DNA of 64,000 nucleotides from NCBI GenBank assembly GCA_030770545.1, contig CM061105.1, positions 14,374,501 through 14,438,500 of the forward strand. Direction: 5' to 3'. The notes under the pieces were generated by a model. That model did not search any database. It was not told the DNA's origin and saw only the letters and a list, made by a program, of their open reading frames with translations. Source of the DNA: Macropodus opercularis. Its lineage: Eukaryota; Chordata; Actinopteri; Anabantiformes; Osphronemidae. Position numbers and translations under genes: made by a program. Positions 1 through 12,649 of the stretch are shown in pieces; within the stretch, counting starts at the first letter, position 1; each line of letters begins with the position of its first letter.

Positions 1-578
1 ATACCTGAATTCAAATGCTTCCAAGTGGTGTGATACACGACACAACTAAATTAAAAAACTAAGTTAAAGATATGAACCTTAAAGGGAATGATTGTGATTT
101 ATGAACAGTTCTGGGTAAAACTGGTGCAGCTTTGGTCGCTAATCTGAACGTTGGATGGTTAATACCTGGCTGTCACAGTAATTAGGCCGTGTTGTTCTGA
201 GTTGTTTAGCTCCAGTAGTAGTCTCTCAGCCAATACAGCGCGGAAAAAAATCCTTTAGTCCAGCTGATGAAAGGCTGTTTATTATTCATTGTGTCTAACT
301 TTGTGTGTGCATTCTGTGGATAAACGATTATAGATGACTTTAAAAGGCTAGTAAGTCAATTATTGATGCTTTCTACAACCATTATCTCTCTCGTCTCTCT
401 TCCTTCTGCTCTCTGCCTTTGCACTTTTCTCATCACTGGATCCTCTTGCTTCCCCTACTCTGCTGCTCCATCGGCATCCTCTTCTTCTCTTTACTTCTCC
501 ATCCTCTGTCTGTTGCTGTGGTCTACTTAGTGGCTCATATTGCGATGCTTGATGCTGCCTGTGCTACCTGTCAGTTTG

Positions 579-615
<37 letters not shown>

Positions 616-1251
616 ACACTCAAGCAGCCTGTGTGTAGAACCGTGCCTGTCTGCTGCCGATAAGCATCAGCTTGTGGTCTCTCGCTGAGCTTGTCCTGTA
701 TTAGTTTAAAACGCACACACATAGATGCACAAGCATAGGCAGCGCCAGTAGTGTTTACTCGCATCCACATGGATCCGTTCTTCCCAAGTAGCACTGAATC
801 ATAAATGGTGAGCAGGGAAGTATGTGGATCAGCATGATGCTGACTCCGACCGTGCTTGTGCAGCGTAACAGCGATTTCCAGATTCTCGTGGTGACAGGAC
901 ATGATGTTGCCATGTTGACTGTCACCATGGCTTTTCTGGTGTTTTATTTATAGTCCGTGCTCAGTGGGCTCATTCTAGTCTCTGCTCATCCAGTGCCACC
1001 TTTGTTTTGTCTAACGTTATACTGCTGCTGTTTGCTTTCCACTCTTAATGCCATTTGTCTCCATTTTCTATCATTTCAATATCATTTGTCTCCATTTTCC
1101 TTTTCTTCTCTTTCCTCTACTTAGTCCTACGCGTGTTGACGAGTGTGCATCATTTTAATAGATCTAATAGTGGGGTTTCTCTATGCGATTTAACTTCGGT
1201 GTGTGTTTTATGTTCCCTATATAACTGCCACCTCCTTCTCTATTGTTTCAG
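1..1251 (+). other. Intron 1 of the SKI-family gene
   Basis: No supported coding exon lies here. The stretch ends in a pyrimidine-rich tract and CAG acceptor at 1249-1251, just before the first visible coding exon. It contains a (TG)n run. The short ORFs over it are interrupted low-complexity reading frames. I read it as the 3' part of the large first intron typical of SKI and SKIL genes, whose first exon (Ski/Sno DHD and SAND-like domains) would lie left of the window. Confidence 0.65.
581..612. repeat. (TG)n microsatellite
   Basis: About 16 uninterrupted TG units inside the first intron. Similar shorter dinucleotide runs occur at about 4920-4942 (GT), 6077-6106 (TA) and 6843-6861 (CA), all in introns of the same gene. 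Confidence 0.95.
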
Positions 1252-4200
1252 AAGGCAGTGGAGGAGGAGGAGAGCCAGGTGAGGAAACCCCCTGCAGACC
1301 TCTGCTCCTCAAGTGGCAAGTTGGCGGATGCTGACCCCGTGAGAAAGGTCAGTGGTTGGTCCCCTGCCTGCATCCATCCACCCTGCTGCTCCAGCCTCCC
1401 CTCCTGCTTTATTCCTCCCCTTCCTCTACACACAGGTCATCTCACAGGGCCACCACTCCCACCCAGACTCTGCCCCTGTTCCTCCCATTCGTAGCACAGA
1501 GCTGCTTCTTTTCAACCTGTCAAACTACACTCGTACATCTGCTGAAAAACTCAGCTCTCCACCTCCCCTCGCTGCTGCACCCACACGCCAACCCGTGCAC
1601 ACAGGGACGAAGCTCTTCTATCATGATTATCTTTTTTTTTTCTTCCCAGCACACACACTCTCTGTCTCCATCTCTCATCTGATGCCTGACGGATGATCCC
1701 TCATCCACATGTTTGCATGCATACATTAGCTTTATTAGATTATGGCTCCAGGAGGATCACGTGCACAACTGCATATTCAAGTCTCCTCCTGCTGTGTCTC
1801 TCCGTTTATTGGCGTGTGTGGGCATGCATTTGATTGCCTTTGTAATAATTCATCTATTCAGCTGCAAAATGATATGCCAAGAACACATTTGTAGCTGCAA
1901 CACAATTGCTAAACCAGACAATATGTTGCAGTTATGGTGTCATATTTATGACTGCTGTTGTTTGTTTTTTTTAAATCTTTCTACAGGGGAAGACGTCTCC
2001 ACCTACTCTGGTGTTCAACCCTCTTTTCACGGACATCAAGGAGGAGCCAGGACACCCCACCCTGGTCCATCCCAGGTACTGCACCTTATCCACCTTGACT
2101 CAACAGCAATTAAAGCCAAGCTAAACCAGTGCACATTGATGATCAAACCTGATCGATGATTCCAACTCTAGTTGAGTTTTTCTTTTCTGTAACGTTAGCA
2201 ACGGTACTTGACTGTCTGTACTACAGACTGTTTGCTCCTGTATGACTGTTTAAAACTAGTCAAACCACAGATTTTCCTACAGAACAATAAAAACTCTTTG
2301 TTTTTAAATAGTACTTTTTGGAGGTAGACTTTTTGTCACATAATACTTTGAGAAAAACTAAAGGTAAACATCAACGGTCATTCCTGCCTTTCCTGCTGGT
2401 TCCTCTCTCTCTGTCGTCTATCCTTCATGACACGTGCCTCTTCGCTCACTATATCCTCTTTAATTCGCGAAGCTCTTTCTTTCTCTCGTCGGACTCGCCT
2501 CTCCCTCCCCAGAGCATACCAGGATTGGATCAGATATAGCGCTCTGATATCTTACACAGTAATCTGACCCAGATTAAGAGCAGGAATTAGATGGTTTACA
2601 GTGCCACAGCTACATGTGACTGCCTTGACACACTGACTATGTGGAGGCTCACAGACGTCAGGCCAGACAGATTGGCAGGATTAGAGTTCCTGTCACCTAC
2701 CAGCGTCACATGGCTGCTACGTCCCCAACATCACATAAACAGCGGTTGGAATAATGAAATGCGTTGCCTCAGCCAAACGTGGCGCTAGACGTCCAAAGCA
2801 CTTAATGTCATATTTGGGTTACTACCAACATCCATTAGCTGTACACTTGTCAAATACGAGTCAGGCTTGTGCTGTTTAGCCTCTTCTTAGCCATTTTACA
2901 TGAAGGAGTTTCAGATTCCTGCTAAAGCGACCCGGCAGTGCTGCATTTCTGTCCAGAGGAGAGGAAGCGAGGCTTCGGTTGGCAGTGCTGTAGTTTTTCG
3001 GGCAGAGCCCCACTGAGCTGTCAGGCCTAACCTAGTTCAGAGCTCGAGCCTCAGCTCTGTCTGGAGGGGACCGACGGTGGGGGAGGGTCTCAGAGCTTCT
3101 CTCTTCTCTTTTCTCCTCTCTTCTCTCGTTCTGTTTCTTTCTCTCTCCCTTCCTTCCCACTGTGCAGCCAGGAATAGACAGATAGTGTTGGCTCAGTAGC
3201 TTCAGTGCATCTCCAGGCACTATCTCTCTCTCACTTGTATCCACTACCTGGACATTTGTGATAAGCTGAAGGTCTGTTTATGCTGAGATTCTGTAAACAC
3301 ATGATAAGAAAACATCCATATTCCACACTGTGTTGTCAGCTCCTGTCTTCAGAAGGTGCAGTTACCACAGGCTGAAACAGTCACCAAATGACTTTTGCTT
3401 TATCACTGTGGTTCAGCTGTGTTTTATTGTTGCAGACATAAATGGGCAGTAGGATTTATGGCACACGTATATGTCACTTTTTGTATATCGCCATTGCAAA
3501 GTACATAACATTTTATGATCTTCACTGCAAAGCCCGAAGTATGTGAAAGGTGACACGATCATGACTTGAAGAATAAAAACAAATACAAACCAAATGCTTG
3601 ATTCAGTAAGTACAGTCTTGGAAGGATGCGTCACCCGTGTGTGATGGAGGATAGCTGGAAACCGCCTTCCACTGGTATTTAGCTTGTGTAAGGGTGACAT
3701 TAATTGGGACTGAACTACACACGAGGCCTCATCCTTGTTTAAATGTCTTCTTTCGTGTTATTTCTCTCTCCAGTTACTACCTGTACACTTATGATAAGAT
3801 GGTGGCTCCCAACGTGTCTCTGCGGAGGGAGGCGGAGATGAGCCCTGAGATGCTTGGAGCCTTGCTCAAACACCACTACAGCCGCAGAGTGCTGGGCCAC
3901 GAGGAGCCGCCCATGGGTCAGTAATGAAACACTGAAAGACTGAATGCACACAGTTCATATACATGTCACACACACATTTACATGTGTGATGTGTTTTTCC
4001 TGGCATCTAATCTACCAATGACGTTGGATTATTTGCACACTGCAAACACTGTATGTGCACGAGACATGAACGTGGCAGACGCACGTCTCTCATGAGTATG
4101 TGACGCGTGCTGCAAGTGTGAGCGGTTCGCATGCGTGACGCATAATCGGCAGCGACTTGCAGATCATGTCAATGTAACACACTGAGAGCTCGGTCACGTG

Positions 4201-6074
4201 TTTACTGTAAACATACAGCCTACAATAAAGTAGCATCCAGCAGACGCAGCGCTAACATTCCTGCCTGTGGCGATGCTCGTAACCATGCACTGACCTTCAC
4301 ATGCAGACTCTGGGGTAGCTTACTATTGATGAGGGTGGAGCTCACCCTGACCTCCTCTCCACATTGTGTTTGTCTTTATGTGCAGTATAAAATGTGTATG
4401 TATATAATGGTTGGGGCGTGAATCACGGTCTGTCTTCCTCCACCCGTAATCGCTCTTACTTCCCTCCATTCTACCGTCTTCCTTTCCTCTTCAAGTTCCT
4501 ACATCTGTCTCTCCCTCACAGCCTGCTGTGTCTCTTTCTTCCCGCCCCCTGTTTCTCTTCATCGTCCTCTTTTCTTCTGTCTTCTAATGAAATGCTTGCC
4601 GCTCCCATGTCTTTGTGTCTCTCCCACTTTCTGTGGTGCCCCTCTCTCTCTCCTGTTTATTTCCTTTTCATCACATCCCAACATCTCGCTTTGGACATTT
4701 ATGTTTCCTACTATATATTGTGGTGTGTGTGTGTCTGGGCATGTACATGTAGAGTAGCGTTAGTGTGCATACGCAATCCAAGTCACTGTAAGTTGTCCAA
4801 GTTGTCTCTTGCCATGCACACACTGCATGACTTGGTAAACAATCAGTTGTCTTTTCTCCTTAGATTGTAAACATATACCTTCAAACCATCTGTCATTACT
4901 GCATCATCTGTGCATGAATGTGTGTGGGTGTGTGTGTGTGTGTGAGACACATTGCCTGTTTGATCTTTCCCCCCTGATGTACGTCTTAAAGGCAATAGCG
5001 AGGGAACAAGACAGAGTTTGAACGCAGGAGGAGCCTACACAGAACAGAGCGGCTCCCACGCAAGACACTTTATTCATATCTTTTCTGTCTGAGGGCGCAC
5101 ACATGCAGAATAGTGGGCGAGTGTTTGGTTCCTTGGCTGTTGCCATGCCGCAGTTGCGTGTGTGCTTCCACTGAGGAAAAGGTGTGAGCTTGTGTGAGGT
5201 TGTGCGAGGGTGTTACTAAGCGTAGGCGGGAGTGTGCACCAGCTCGGCTCGCACTTCCTGTCTTTTATCCACCTCCTCTCTTCTTTTTTTTATTTGAACT
5301 CCTTCCTCCTTTAAACTCCTCTTCTTCCCTCCTCAGATCTTCACGCGTCGCCTCCCATCACTGCTAGCGCTGAGGAGACTAAATCCCAACATGCTGCGGC
5401 TTCGGCCGGCGAGCGGGAATGCCAAACCCAAGCAGTTTCCATGGAGACAAGCAGCCCGAGCAGCAAGAAAGCCGCCCACACCCCCGCCCACACCCCTTCT
5501 TCTCCTCCTGCATCGTTGTTGTCACAGATAACGGAAGCGCCGGCTAAGGACACGAGTTGTGCCGCTGCAGTGGTGGTGGGAGGGCTGGAGGACGACAAGG
5601 ACAGGATTGTTGTGGAGATCATGCAGATGTACAGCAGACAGCAGGAGAAGCTCAACTCCACTCTGCACAAGCAGCTGCAGCTGGAAATGGTAAATGATCC
5701 CAAGATAAACTGGACCATAGCTGCCCTTGTCAAAGTGTCCTTGACGTGGATGTGGAGGGGCTGTTAACCTTTCACCGACCCCATGATCTCCCCCTGACTC
5801 CCACCACATCAAACATGGTTCAGCCAAACCCTGTTTTATTTAAACCGCAATATATAAGCTGTGGTATTTGTATGCTAATTGATTTGACCTACATTTAGCG
5901 ATGTTGAGGCCTGCTGCTGAATCGGTTTATGTACCTGTGTTTAAACCTCCTAATGAAACTTAAAGGTTGTAACCAAACACATTTAGTTATAAAATGTCTG
6001 GTAAATAAAAAAAAAGTGGTTTAATATCAAATATTGTCTAGGTTAATTTCCCTTGTTTTGTTCTTGAACATAAT

Positions 6075-6115
<41 letters not shown>

Positions 6116-7412
6116 TTATTATCGCCTTGATATAGCAAACAACTGACCATCCTGTCAAAGGTCTGAAATATCGCTCTACTAGGGTCAGCAAAGGATCACA
6201 TTATTATGATTTCCTTTGACATAGTCTATGTGTCTCCAGGAGCTGGAGGCGTTGCGCGGAGGCGAGGCAGCAAGGCTACGGGAGCTGAGCGCCGAACAGC
6301 GGGAGCTTCGCAGTGAGCTGGAGGCGGTGCACAGCGAACAGGCGCGGCAGCTCAGCCAGGCCCGCCAGGAACAGCTGGAGCTGGAGGCTCGTCTGGAGCA
6401 GCTCCGACAACAGGCCTGCGCCTGCGAGCCAGGGGCACAACGCCAGCAAGAGGCCCACTACACTGCACAGGTATGGGCTTAGTGGGGCAGAACGTGAGAC
6501 AAATGTCCAGCATATGTGTGTATCAGGGGTGTTGCAGGGCTTTACTACTTTAAACCAAGCACTTATTGCTTTCATGGAGCATTTCTAATCAATGACTTCC
6601 GCTTTTTTTTTTTAAGATTCATTTTAAAGGTTGGTCAGGCCTCAGTAGTTTTCCAGCAGTTTGTTGGACCAGGGAAATAGATTTTCAGCTGTCTTTTAAA
6701 TTGCCGGTAAGATGGTGTCAAAGAGATCTGTGTAAAGAGATCACAGTCCATCACCCACATATTTCCTCTGAAAGTGGAAAACTGTTTTCTACCGAAACCT
6801 TCAGGCTGTGGATGTAATTTAGTTTCCTGTTTATATTATCTTCACACACACACACACACACTCTCTGGGCCTTTGTTTAAGTTTCCACCAAACTTACTGA
6901 GACAGGCTGTGGTTTGCTGGCCTGAGCTCAGTGCGTTACTGCAGTATCCCCGTCCTGTTTGCTATCAAAGCTCCAGCTCAACATCAAAATCCAGCTTTGT
7001 GCCAGGACAGCGGTGCCCACCTTGCATTAGACACTTTCAGCTGAAGGAGTAGAATCTTATGGGCCCTGCTTCTGCCAAAACCTGTCACAGACGTCTTCAT
7101 GTTTCCTAGGAAGGTGATTTTCTAGTCGTAATCTGAGCTCCTGTCTGTGTCTCTTCCCAGTTGTCTGAGCTCCGTCAGAGGCTGGAACGGGCAGAGGCCG
7201 ACCGGCAAGAGCTGCAGGAGGAGCTGCGCCGGGAGCGGGAGGCACGGGAGAAGCTGGAGCGCACAATCAGCCAGCTCAAGCAGCAGATGGCCCTGTCTGG
7301 CACGGTGGGGGGCAGCCCCTCTCCCCCACCGACCCCTTCCACCGGGACCCCTAATGCTCACTCCCCACCCGCCACGTCTCTGTCAGAGGCCTCAGCGACT
7401 GGCCAAAAGTAA
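1252..7412 (+). CDS. skil: SKI/SnoN family transcriptional co-repressor, 3' exons 2-7 (partial)
   Basis: Six exons join in frame to 388 codons: 1252-1347, 1987-2075, 3774-3916, 5337-5689, 6240-6470, 7161-7412 (TAA). The 5' end is missing. SKI/SnoN proteins bind SMADs through N-terminal DHD and SAND-like domains encoded by the first large exon, recruit NCoR/HDAC and damp TGF-beta/BMP signalling in the nucleus. Visible here are an acidic linker with an IKEEP motif (sumoylation-like), a Ser/Pro-rich region, and then about 180 residues of heptad coiled coil. The last exon carries AEADRQELQEELRREREARE, which matches the SKI-family leucine-zipper dimerisation region, and ends in a Pro/Ser tail. Six 3' exons fit the seven-exon SKI layout. 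The choice of skil over ski rests on neighbours gpr160, sec62 and samd7, which sit with SKIL at human 3q26; nadk is a 1p36 neighbour of SKI, so ski is not excluded. Confidence 0.75.
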
Positions 7413-10400
7413 CTGCCACCCGTCCTGCCACCTCCCTCATTCCTCTCCTGAGCCCCTCCCGCCAAACTCTACAGACACAAACAAATCGGCCTGCAGCAGA
7501 AAAGAGCTTTTTAAGTTTTAAGTTGTGAATGTCCCATTTCTTTCTTTTTAAGTCAGCGTAGGACTGAATTTTGATTTGTAATTTAACATCATCTAAAAAA
7601 AATTTTTTTTTTTATTCTTTCTTTTTGCTTCTCATCCTTCTTCTTAAACAGTATTTAAATATTTTTTGGCATGTATGTTTGATTTATTTATAGTTTTATG
7701 TTGAACAAACAGCTGCTTCACAGAGAGGACTCTGGTCCACTCATCACTATCCCCCCTCCTGTCCCTCCTTGCTCTTTCTGAATTCTGGAGCCGCTGACTT
7801 TGAGCACGTGGACTCCATGCGGAGGCGCTACTACCTGGCAGCAGTCGGTGCCAACGGACACATAACGGCTCCTGGTTGCGTGCTTCTTCTCCAGCTTTCT
7901 GTACCAGCTAGTGCAGGAAACTGCTCGGACATTTCAATACAGATTCTTTTTGCTCCTTATAAAATACAGAAAAGGAAAGTATAATATGTTAAAACATCAT
8001 CTATACGGAGGACAAAGACCTTTACTGTACAAAACAGACATTTTGCAAATGTTTTAAAACTTTATCAAAATAAGCCAATAGTGACGCTGAACTTGAAATG
8101 AGTGTTTTGAGTGTGACCCTCACAAAGTAGCTAGCTAGCAGATTGTCTGGCTTGGACCCCAGCTGTTCCTAATGCAGGCCAGTTTCCCCTTCGCTCGGCC
8201 GGGCAGCACCTGGACTCTCCTGTTGTAGACCAAACAATGTGACGGTTGAGCCAGCGGCTGCCCACTGTCTCCCTCGAACCCTTCCCACTTCACCGGAGAC
8301 CTCACATCCTCCATCGCTGGATGCGAGCGCCGTCGCTCTCTGCTGGGTATCTCCTCAACTCTGTGGTCCTCACCCACTTCGGGCCAGACAGGAAACACTG
8401 TGCCCTTTCCAGACGGTCACAAACAGCGTGATTCACTTACATCGCTCCCCGTCTCCAGAATCCCTGGGAAAGGAATGTGTCTGGCTTTCTAAGCAGGAAG
8501 AAAGGCAGAGTCTCACATGCAGTAGCTTTACTGTTACCCTAATGCATATGGCATCCTTACATGCCCACACACTCAAGTGTGTCAGTGCAGTGGAGGCATT
8601 CATGCAGAACAGTGGCCCCAGCGTTCCCAGAAGATGATCAAAGCTCCAGTCTGTCGCTGTTTTTTGTATCATTTGACTTCATTGTAAGCAGATGGTTTTA
8701 TCCCCACCCTGTTTGTCAGAGCGCCGTCTAAAGAATGTGGGTCACAGGTGAAAGCAGTTAGTCCAGGGTGGTTTGGGCTTTGCTTCGCGTTATTCTGCTT
8801 GGCTGAACAAACAGCACAGGGTGCAGAGAGGGGTGATTTCAGGGGAACGCACAGCAAACTGGTGCAGACTTCCTCTGTGGCAGACTGGGTGGCCCGGGCG
8901 CCACGGCTACAGAGGGAACCCGTTTTGTTCAGCGCCGCCAGAATAGGGGCAGCTGTTGCCGTCTGGGGGCCTCTGCCCACCCCCGAGTGACACCGTACAG
9001 CGTTCCCCATCTCTCAGCAGCTTCCCTTCTTCCTCCACTCCCACAGAACCAGCATCTCTGTCACACACAGACGCGTACCCGTCCATCCATCTGCAACGCC
9101 ACATCGAGCTGGGGCTCGCCCAGGAGAGTGAGCAGACGTCCAGTCAGAGGAAGAGACGACTTTTACTGTGTCAGTTGCCAGGCAAAAGTGCTTTTATCAC
9201 CATTAAGGAGATCCCTGTGAGCGAGTGCGTGCTTGTGTGTGCGTGTAAATAGTTGTTTAAAAAGAAAAGGGGATCAGCCTCGGCTAAACTCTGAGCTTTT
9301 TTTATGCATCTGCTATAAATGCAAACGAATAGACATTCCACTGTGCTCCATCCTGTTCAATGCAGAGTTTCTTACACAGCTTCCCTTTACAATAATAGAT
9401 CCTAAAAACCGGACAGAGTACAGTTGTGGTTTCTTGGTAGGCATAAGGACAAGGTCAGGGGCAAGCCAGTAAAATCCAATCAACCCGTGCTGCAAATGTA
9501 CACTCTACTGTTGTTCCATTTAACCTTTATTGAAATTATAAAAGAAAATATTTAACGTATTAACTAAAGATTTATATTCACTTTGTAAATACAGTAGTCA
9601 TTAATATATTAACTGTTCTTATATTAATAATCTTTAAAAAGTTCTATTAATTTGACCATAACTAAGGCTTCAGGTGGCCTGAAAGGTTCTGCTTTGTTTT
9701 TAAAAAGTGATCTTTGCAGATTTCAGAGCTTGACTTTTTGTCTCGTGGATGTGAGGAAGTGAAATGCATGGTTTACTGAAACATGATGCAGGACAAAGGT
9801 GAAATAGGAAGATAATACTTTTAGACACTTTCCCCCTTCTCTGAACTGAAGCATTTGTTTTTTTATGGGTTTAATCTTGAAGGACTGTTTAACTTTTTCT
9901 TCTAATGAGCCTCTTTCCTCTTTGGTAAATTCGCTCCCTCGAGCAACATGTAAATTAAACATTTGTTTAAGAAAATGCATTTTTGAAAAAAAGAAAAGAA
10001 ACAAAAAGGGTTTTTTGCATGTTTGCTGCCCCTTATATTTTGTATCACCGGGCCACTCTATCAATCAGTTTATTGTTAAAAAAAGATGTTTATCCACATC
10101 ACAAAACTTATTGAAATGATTCATATGCATGAACCGTAAACATGTGCAGGTTTTAGCCACAGTCAGATTATGAAAAACGTCATATGTACCCTAATTTGAT
10201 TTGGAAGTGAGTGTGTGAGAGTGTGTATGTTCGTTGGCCTCCCATGTCTGACTGAAGCACAACAGATTTGAAAAGGGAAAGAGAAAAACTTGCTTATGTA
10301 GCTCTGGATGTGTAGTTATCTGATTTTAGAGCATTTATCCTCGTCTGAATGTGTCAACGTCACAAAAGATGATCAGTATTCGAGTCTGTTGATTTAATTA

Positions 10401-11260
10401 GTCGATAGCAAAACAGAGAACATTAATTGTAATTCATCATGTTAGCAGAGATCTAAAATGTTCTCACTTTCTTTGTATGATTTGCATTTTATACACAAGG
10501 GGCGCTCTTTAGCCCCTTTAATCGTACACCATTGTGAAAAAGGACTGAGTGATCGGGCAGAAACATCTCTTTGAACCCGGTGTGCTGGGCCTTTTTTGCA
10601 TTTTGCAGTGTTATGAGAACTTGGATATGCTTTGTACAGATTTTTTTACAGGTGTGAAATTTGCCCAACTGACGAAAATACGGTAAAATAATATTTGAAT
10701 ATAGGATTTATATACCATAGGTTAAGAAAAGTACTAAACAAATCTGCAGTGACCTTTGAAATGTTGCAGATGGTTTGATCTGTGCCAGTAAGGTCACTGG
10801 TTAGTAGGAAAACCACGTTTTATTTCACACACATCCTGTTATAGTTCAAATATATATATATATATATTTATGGCTTTGCTAAAGTCTTTTTTTCTCTCTA
10901 TGCTGTTCTGAGACATGAAACGCAGTGTCTGTGTATGACCATTGCATACTACGTTGCCAATACTACAGTGTGATGAGACTTTTGTTCTTGCATGAATCGA
11001 GACACTGTTCTCCTACCTCATGTTGTGATATAGAAAGATGTTTTTTAAGCAGACGACACTGCATCTCTAACTGTTTATCATCATTGATATTTACTAGTAA
11101 ATGACATACCTGTAAATGCTTTTAGCTAATACCTCAAATGTATCTAGTGTTTGTTTTTTCTGTTTGCCCTTCTCTGATTTCAGATCTTGTAAATATCCTC
11201 TGTATAGACAATGGACTTGGATCAAATTCAAGTAAAGTTCTGTAGTGTCAAATCACCATT
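7413..11260 (+). other. Probable long 3' UTR of the SKI-family gene
   Basis: Non-coding, increasingly AT-rich sequence after the stop codon, without convincing exons. An AGTAAA variant poly(A) hexamer near 11231-11236 is followed by a GT-rich stretch and is the best candidate 3' end. No canonical AATAAA precedes it. Short ORFs here (for example 8239-8637 and 8748-8990) show no recognisable domain, and overlapping frames on both strands are equally open. Confidence 0.45.
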
Positions 11261-11707
11261 GTGTTTGGATTTTCCTTCCTGTTATTAATGTCACTTATAA
11301 CCTTTTTACACACCTCGTCACAGAGTGACGTGGAACCTAATACTGTGGGGTTTAAAGTCATCACAAGGCAACTTTGGTAGAAAGAAGCAGCATGTGTAAA
11401 AACACCCATAAAAATAGCTCAGTGAAACCAAACCACACAAACAACATATACAATATGTGGAGAATTTAAACATCTTGTGTTTATGAATAAAACGATTATC
11501 AGAAGAAGAGAATCACTGCCAACTGAGAGCATTTTGGACGACTTATTTAGAAGTGAAAATGGATTTTCATGGACATTTTGTCTTTTGTTTACATGCTATG
11601 GGATAATGCAGCAAAATAAAAAACACAAAAATAAAAGCACTAACATTAAATATACTAGCAAAATTACCGCTATTTAAAAAAATCTACAAATGCCTTCCTC
11701 ACACACT

Positions 11708-12649
11708 TCAAGTGTCGTTACCTGATTCAGCTGCTTCTAATGTGTTTCCTGCATGGATCTTCTTTGGCCACTCAGGTGCTGTCCTCTGCAGCCAGGCTAA
11801 ATTTAAATCTCCACTCACAGGATCTGCTGCCAGTGCGTTCGCCATGTGCAGGCTTGGACACACTACAGATGAAGCAACTCTGAACAAAAGGCTGTTTAGG
11901 AAGCAGAGCCAGGCAACGTTAAGGCCCAGGCAGGAGGGTACTGCCACAGACAGCAGGAGCAGAATGGCTAGAAATAAAAGGAATATGGTCCAAGTGTTTA
12001 GAAACAGAAGCAAGGCTCTGGACGTAACACTAATCCTGGAGTCTGCTCTACTTTGGTCTCCCAGCGGAGGATTTTTAAAGAATCTTCTGAGGAACCCAGT
12101 ATGCAGGGTTGCATAGACCACAGTCAAAAAAAGAAACAAAGCTACCTGCAGGATCTCAAAGGTATGAAAGGCCCAGCACTGACGTATGTGGTGGTGAGAC
12201 ACATCCTCCAGCACAGGACTGAAGTCAGACAGTAGGAAGACGTAGAGCGTGCTGGCAAACCACAGGAGGATTGTTACAAATGAGTCCACAGTCCATTTTT
12301 GTCTGCAGGTGGCAGGTTGCAACCTCTGAAAAATGGTGAAGAAATGGTCCAAACCGGCCACAACTACGACCGGGACCTGCAGAGCACTGTAGACTTGTCC
12401 TACGATTTGAAACAGCAAACAAATGTGATATCGGGTCATTTGCAAGCCAAACAGGAAGACTTGTCCACCTGCGTGGAGGTGAATGGCGGTGAGGACAACA
12501 GTTAGGGTTGTGTCGAAGACGGAAAGGGAAACGCTGAAAACCCCCACAAAGCTCCGGCAGACGTGGTTCCTCTGCAGAAACACTAGGACCCAGTTCAGCA
12601 GACACTTCCCCCCCAGACTGGCCAGAATAGAGGGGATGGAGACGTTCAT
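11708..12649 (-). CDS. gpr160: GPR160-like orphan G protein-coupled receptor
   Basis: Single-exon ORF of 313 codons with seven hydrophobic segments. Resemblance to GPR160 is seen in the TM1-2 region (LGGKCLLN ... SLSVFD) and around TM3 (TRYHICLLFQIV). Cys77 at the top of TM3 and Cys158 in the second extracellular loop can form the usual disulfide. The DRY motif is absent (LDHF in its place) and TM7 has FLNSLLF in place of NPxxY, as expected for this divergent orphan family. GPR160 is a plasma-membrane receptor reported as a CART-peptide receptor, a claim that is disputed. Codons just upstream of the ATG include a CTGTCAG acceptor, so a 5' UTR intron is likely. In human the gene lies beside SEC62, which supports the call. 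The intact reading frame argues against a pseudogene. Confidence 0.82.
   Translation of the reverse strand: MNVSIPSILASLGGKCLLNWVLVFLQRNHVCRSFVGVFSVSLSVFDTTLTVVLTAIHLHAGGQVFLFGLQMTRYHICLLFQIVGQVYSALQVPVVVVAGLDHFFTIFQRLQPATCRQKWTVDSFVTILLWFASTLYVFLLSDFSPVLEDVSHHHIRQCWAFHTFEILQVALFLFLTVVYATLHTGFLRRFFKNPPLGDQSRADSRISVTSRALLLFLNTWTIFLLFLAILLLLSVAVPSCLGLNVAWLCFLNSLLFRVASSVVCPSLHMANALAADPVSGDLNLAWLQRTAPEWPKKIHAGNTLEAAESGNDT

Noticed and set aside
1252..7412. Calling the first gene ski rather than skil
   Set aside because: The coiled coil fits both. Neighbours sec62, gpr160 and samd7 favour skil, though nadk leaves doubt. The diagnostic first exon is outside the window.
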